Assembly: GCA_003476475.1 (NCBI GenBank)
Contig: DMUD01000093.1
Span: 1 to 6,490 of the forward strand
Source: Cytophagales bacterium
GTDB taxonomy: Bacteria > Bacteroidota > Bacteroidia > Cytophagales > UBA9547
Reading direction: 5' to 3'
DNA length: 6,490 nt
The number at the start of each line of letters is the position of its first letter. Positions within the stretch are counted from its first letter, which is position 1. Position numbers and translations under genes: made by a program. Shown here one piece after another: positions 5,630 to 6,490 of this stretch. The notes beneath the pieces are model-generated. The model saw only the letters and a program-made list of their open reading frames with translations. It did no database searches and was not told the origin of the DNA.

Positions 5630-6325
5630 ATGAACAACGAATATAAAGACCCGCTTTGGCATTTGCTAAACCACCGCTATTCCTCTCATCCATGGCATGG
5701 CGTCTCTATTGGGCCAGATGCGCCCCAGATTGTGACAAGTTTTATCGAAATGACGCCGCACGATACGGTGAAGTATGAAATTGACAAGGAAACTGGTTTT
5801 TTGAAATTGGACAGGCCGCAAAAATACTCTAACGTGTTTCCTGCGTTATATGGTTTTGTGCCCAAGACCTTTTGCGATACTCGAATAGCAGAGTTTTGCA
5901 TGCAAAAAACTGGCTTGAAAGACATTGTAGGCGATGGTGACCCTTTGGATATATGTGTGTTGACAGAACGCAACATTACCCATGGAAATATATTATTGAA
6001 AGCCATTCCTATTGGCGGTTTTCGTATGATAGACAAAGGCGAGGCAGACGATAAGATTGTGGCCATTTTGGAGGGTGACGAAGTGTATGCCAAATGGAAA
6101 GACATAGAAGACATGCCTCAGTCAATTATTGAGCGATTACGCCATTATTTCCTAACCTACAAAGACATACCTGGCGAAACGAAAAGAAAGATAGAAATTA
6201 CCCATACCTACGGCCGAGAAGAATCCTTAGAAGTAATAAAACGTAGCATGCAAGACTATGAGTCGCGTTTTGGCCGCTTAGAAGATGAGCTTTCGTATAT
6301 GCTTCGACTTTCTAACAACGTCTAG
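5630..6325 (+). CDS. ppa: Inorganic pyrophosphatase, family I, long Chlamydia-like type
   Basis: This enzyme splits pyrophosphate to two phosphates in the cytoplasm, pulling biosynthetic reactions forward. The signature DGDPLD (102-107) carries the metal-binding Asp102, Asp104 and Asp107. By eye, other E. coli active-site residues also match: Glu40, Lys48 and Glu50 (in KYEID), Arg62, Tyr74, Asp135, Asp140, Lys142 and the Tyr177-Lys178 pair. E. coli Tyr51 is Phe70 here. At 231 residues it is longer than the E. coli enzyme (about 175), with an N-terminal extension containing HPWHGV and about 18 extra residues between Tyr74 and Asp102. The segments LDRPQKYSNVF, YGFVPKTFC and GDGDPLDICVLTERNIT resemble the chlamydial enzyme as I remember it. 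Start is the ATG at 5630, 12 bp after DUF4197; likely the same transcript. Confidence 0.95.
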   Translation: MNNEYKDPLWHLLNHRYSSHPWHGVSIGPDAPQIVTSFIEMTPHDTVKYEIDKETGFLKLDRPQKYSNVFPALYGFVPKTFCDTRIAEFCMQKTGLKDIVGDGDPLDICVLTERNITHGNILLKAIPIGGFRMIDKGEADDKIVAILEGDEVYAKWKDIEDMPQSIIERLRHYFLTYKDIPGETKRKIEITHTYGREESLEVIKRSMQDYESRFGRLEDELSYMLRLSNNV

Positions 6326-6363
6326 ATTTTTTTAGAGGAATCCTCACTAAATCCAACAAACTT

Positions 6364-6410
6364 ACACATTCAGCTTGTCGAAGAGGTGCGCTTCGGCAAG
6401 CTGAGTGTGT
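6364..6410. repeat. REP-like hairpin with 20-bp stem after ppa
   Basis: The left arm CACATTCAGCTTGTCGAAG (6365-6383) and right arm CTTCGGCAAGCTGAGTGTG (6391-6409) pair along all 19 bases, with two G-T wobbles, around a 7-base loop; A6364 and T6410 add one more pair. The arms resemble the widespread palindrome core CTTCGACAAGCTCAG, which I recall as a repeated intergenic element in Bacteroidetes and other genomes. It is more GC-rich than its surroundings. It could also stop transcription after ppa, but only TTT follows the stem. Confidence 0.65.
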
Positions 6411-6448
6411 TTAGACACGCTTAACGCGCTTTTATTTGAAAAATTGGG

Positions 6449-6481
6449 GGCGATGTGACGAAACTGTCATGTAATATCGCC
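6449..6481. repeat. Nested inverted repeat at the right edge, with Pho-box-like half-site
   Basis: GGCGAT (6449-6454) pairs with ATCGCC (6476-6481), and inside it TGAC (6456-6459) pairs with GTCA (6466-6469). The inner part includes CTGTCAT (6464-6470), a perfect copy of the enterobacterial Pho-box half-site. The half-site expected 11 bases upstream (6453-6459, ATGTGAC) matches poorly. It may belong to the leader of a gene outside the window. Role unknown. Confidence 0.3.
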
Positions 6482-6490
6482 AGAAGTGGC

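Larger units (their letters stand above)
6326..6490. other. Gene-free end of window after ppa
   Basis: These 165 bases carry no supported gene. Just after the ppa stop is a T run (6327-6333), followed by a small imperfect hairpin (GAGG-AAT-CCTC, 6335-6345) flanked by TTTA and TAAA. The T run precedes rather than follows the stem, so it is not a standard plus-strand terminator; on the minus strand the stem is followed by a matching run (TCTAAAAAAA) that is A-rich, not T-rich. The REP-like hairpin and a terminal inverted repeat are listed separately. A gene may begin beyond the right edge. Confidence 0.6.

Noticed and set aside
5686..6114. 142-residue open frame opposite the pyrophosphatase gene
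   Set aside because: Antisense to a clearly intact enzyme gene and without any recognisable domain.
6326..6351. T run and small hairpin after ppa as an intrinsic terminator
   Set aside because: The T run comes before the stem on the plus strand, and the stem is short with a bulge, so the order is wrong for a standard terminator.
1..6490. CRISPR array, tRNA, rRNA, insertion sequence, or defence system
   Set aside because: No regularly spaced direct repeats, no tRNA-like cloverleaf, no transposase or nuclease motifs were seen; every long gene has a housekeeping or conserved-family explanation.

Overview
The window looks like a piece of a Bacteroidota (Bacteroidetes) chromosome, moderately AT-rich and densely packed with genes. 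Several things point there. A gene run on the minus strand has lptE, then an uncharacterised TPR-like gene, then secG, an order I recall as common in this phylum. A DUF3098 gene sits directly before uppP. The clearest promoter has the TTTG / TAnnTTTG form used by the primary sigma factor of Bacteroidetes. No Shine-Dalgarno-like purine tract is evident in the leaders I inspected. I cannot name the genus.

Layout. The left part (1-2693) is read on the minus strand, in the order 5' AI-2E-family transporter, lptE, TPR-like protein, secG; secG runs out of the window at its 3' end. The TPR-like stop and the secG start share one base (TAATG), and the lptE-TPR gap is 20 bp, so these three probably form one transcript. 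The 59-bp gap between the transporter and lptE is almost filled by three back-to-back inverted repeats, the largest ending 2 bases before the lptE ATG. The intergenic region 2694-2829 separates the two divergent gene sets. The right part is read on the plus strand: DUF3098, uppP and rsgA (gaps of 2 and 21 bp), then a strong promoter at about 4806-4838, then a secreted DUF4197 protein and an inorganic pyrophosphatase of the long Chlamydia-like type (gap 12 bp). The last 165 bp hold no complete gene but carry a 20-bp-stem hairpin resembling a REP-type palindrome, and at the edge a second inverted repeat containing one half of a Pho-box-like sequence.

Function. The theme is cell-envelope and basic housekeeping work: LPS transport (LptE), protein export (SecG), recycling of the undecaprenyl lipid carrier (UppP), 30S ribosome maturation (RsgA) and pyrophosphate hydrolysis (PPase). 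There are no mobile-element genes, tRNAs, rRNAs or CRISPR arrays. I see no new defence or catalytic system here. The points most worth a second look are the palindrome cluster in front of lptE, the REP-like hairpin, the palindrome over the DUF4197 promoter, and the two uncharacterised conserved families (TPR-like and DUF4197) with their fixed-looking neighbours.
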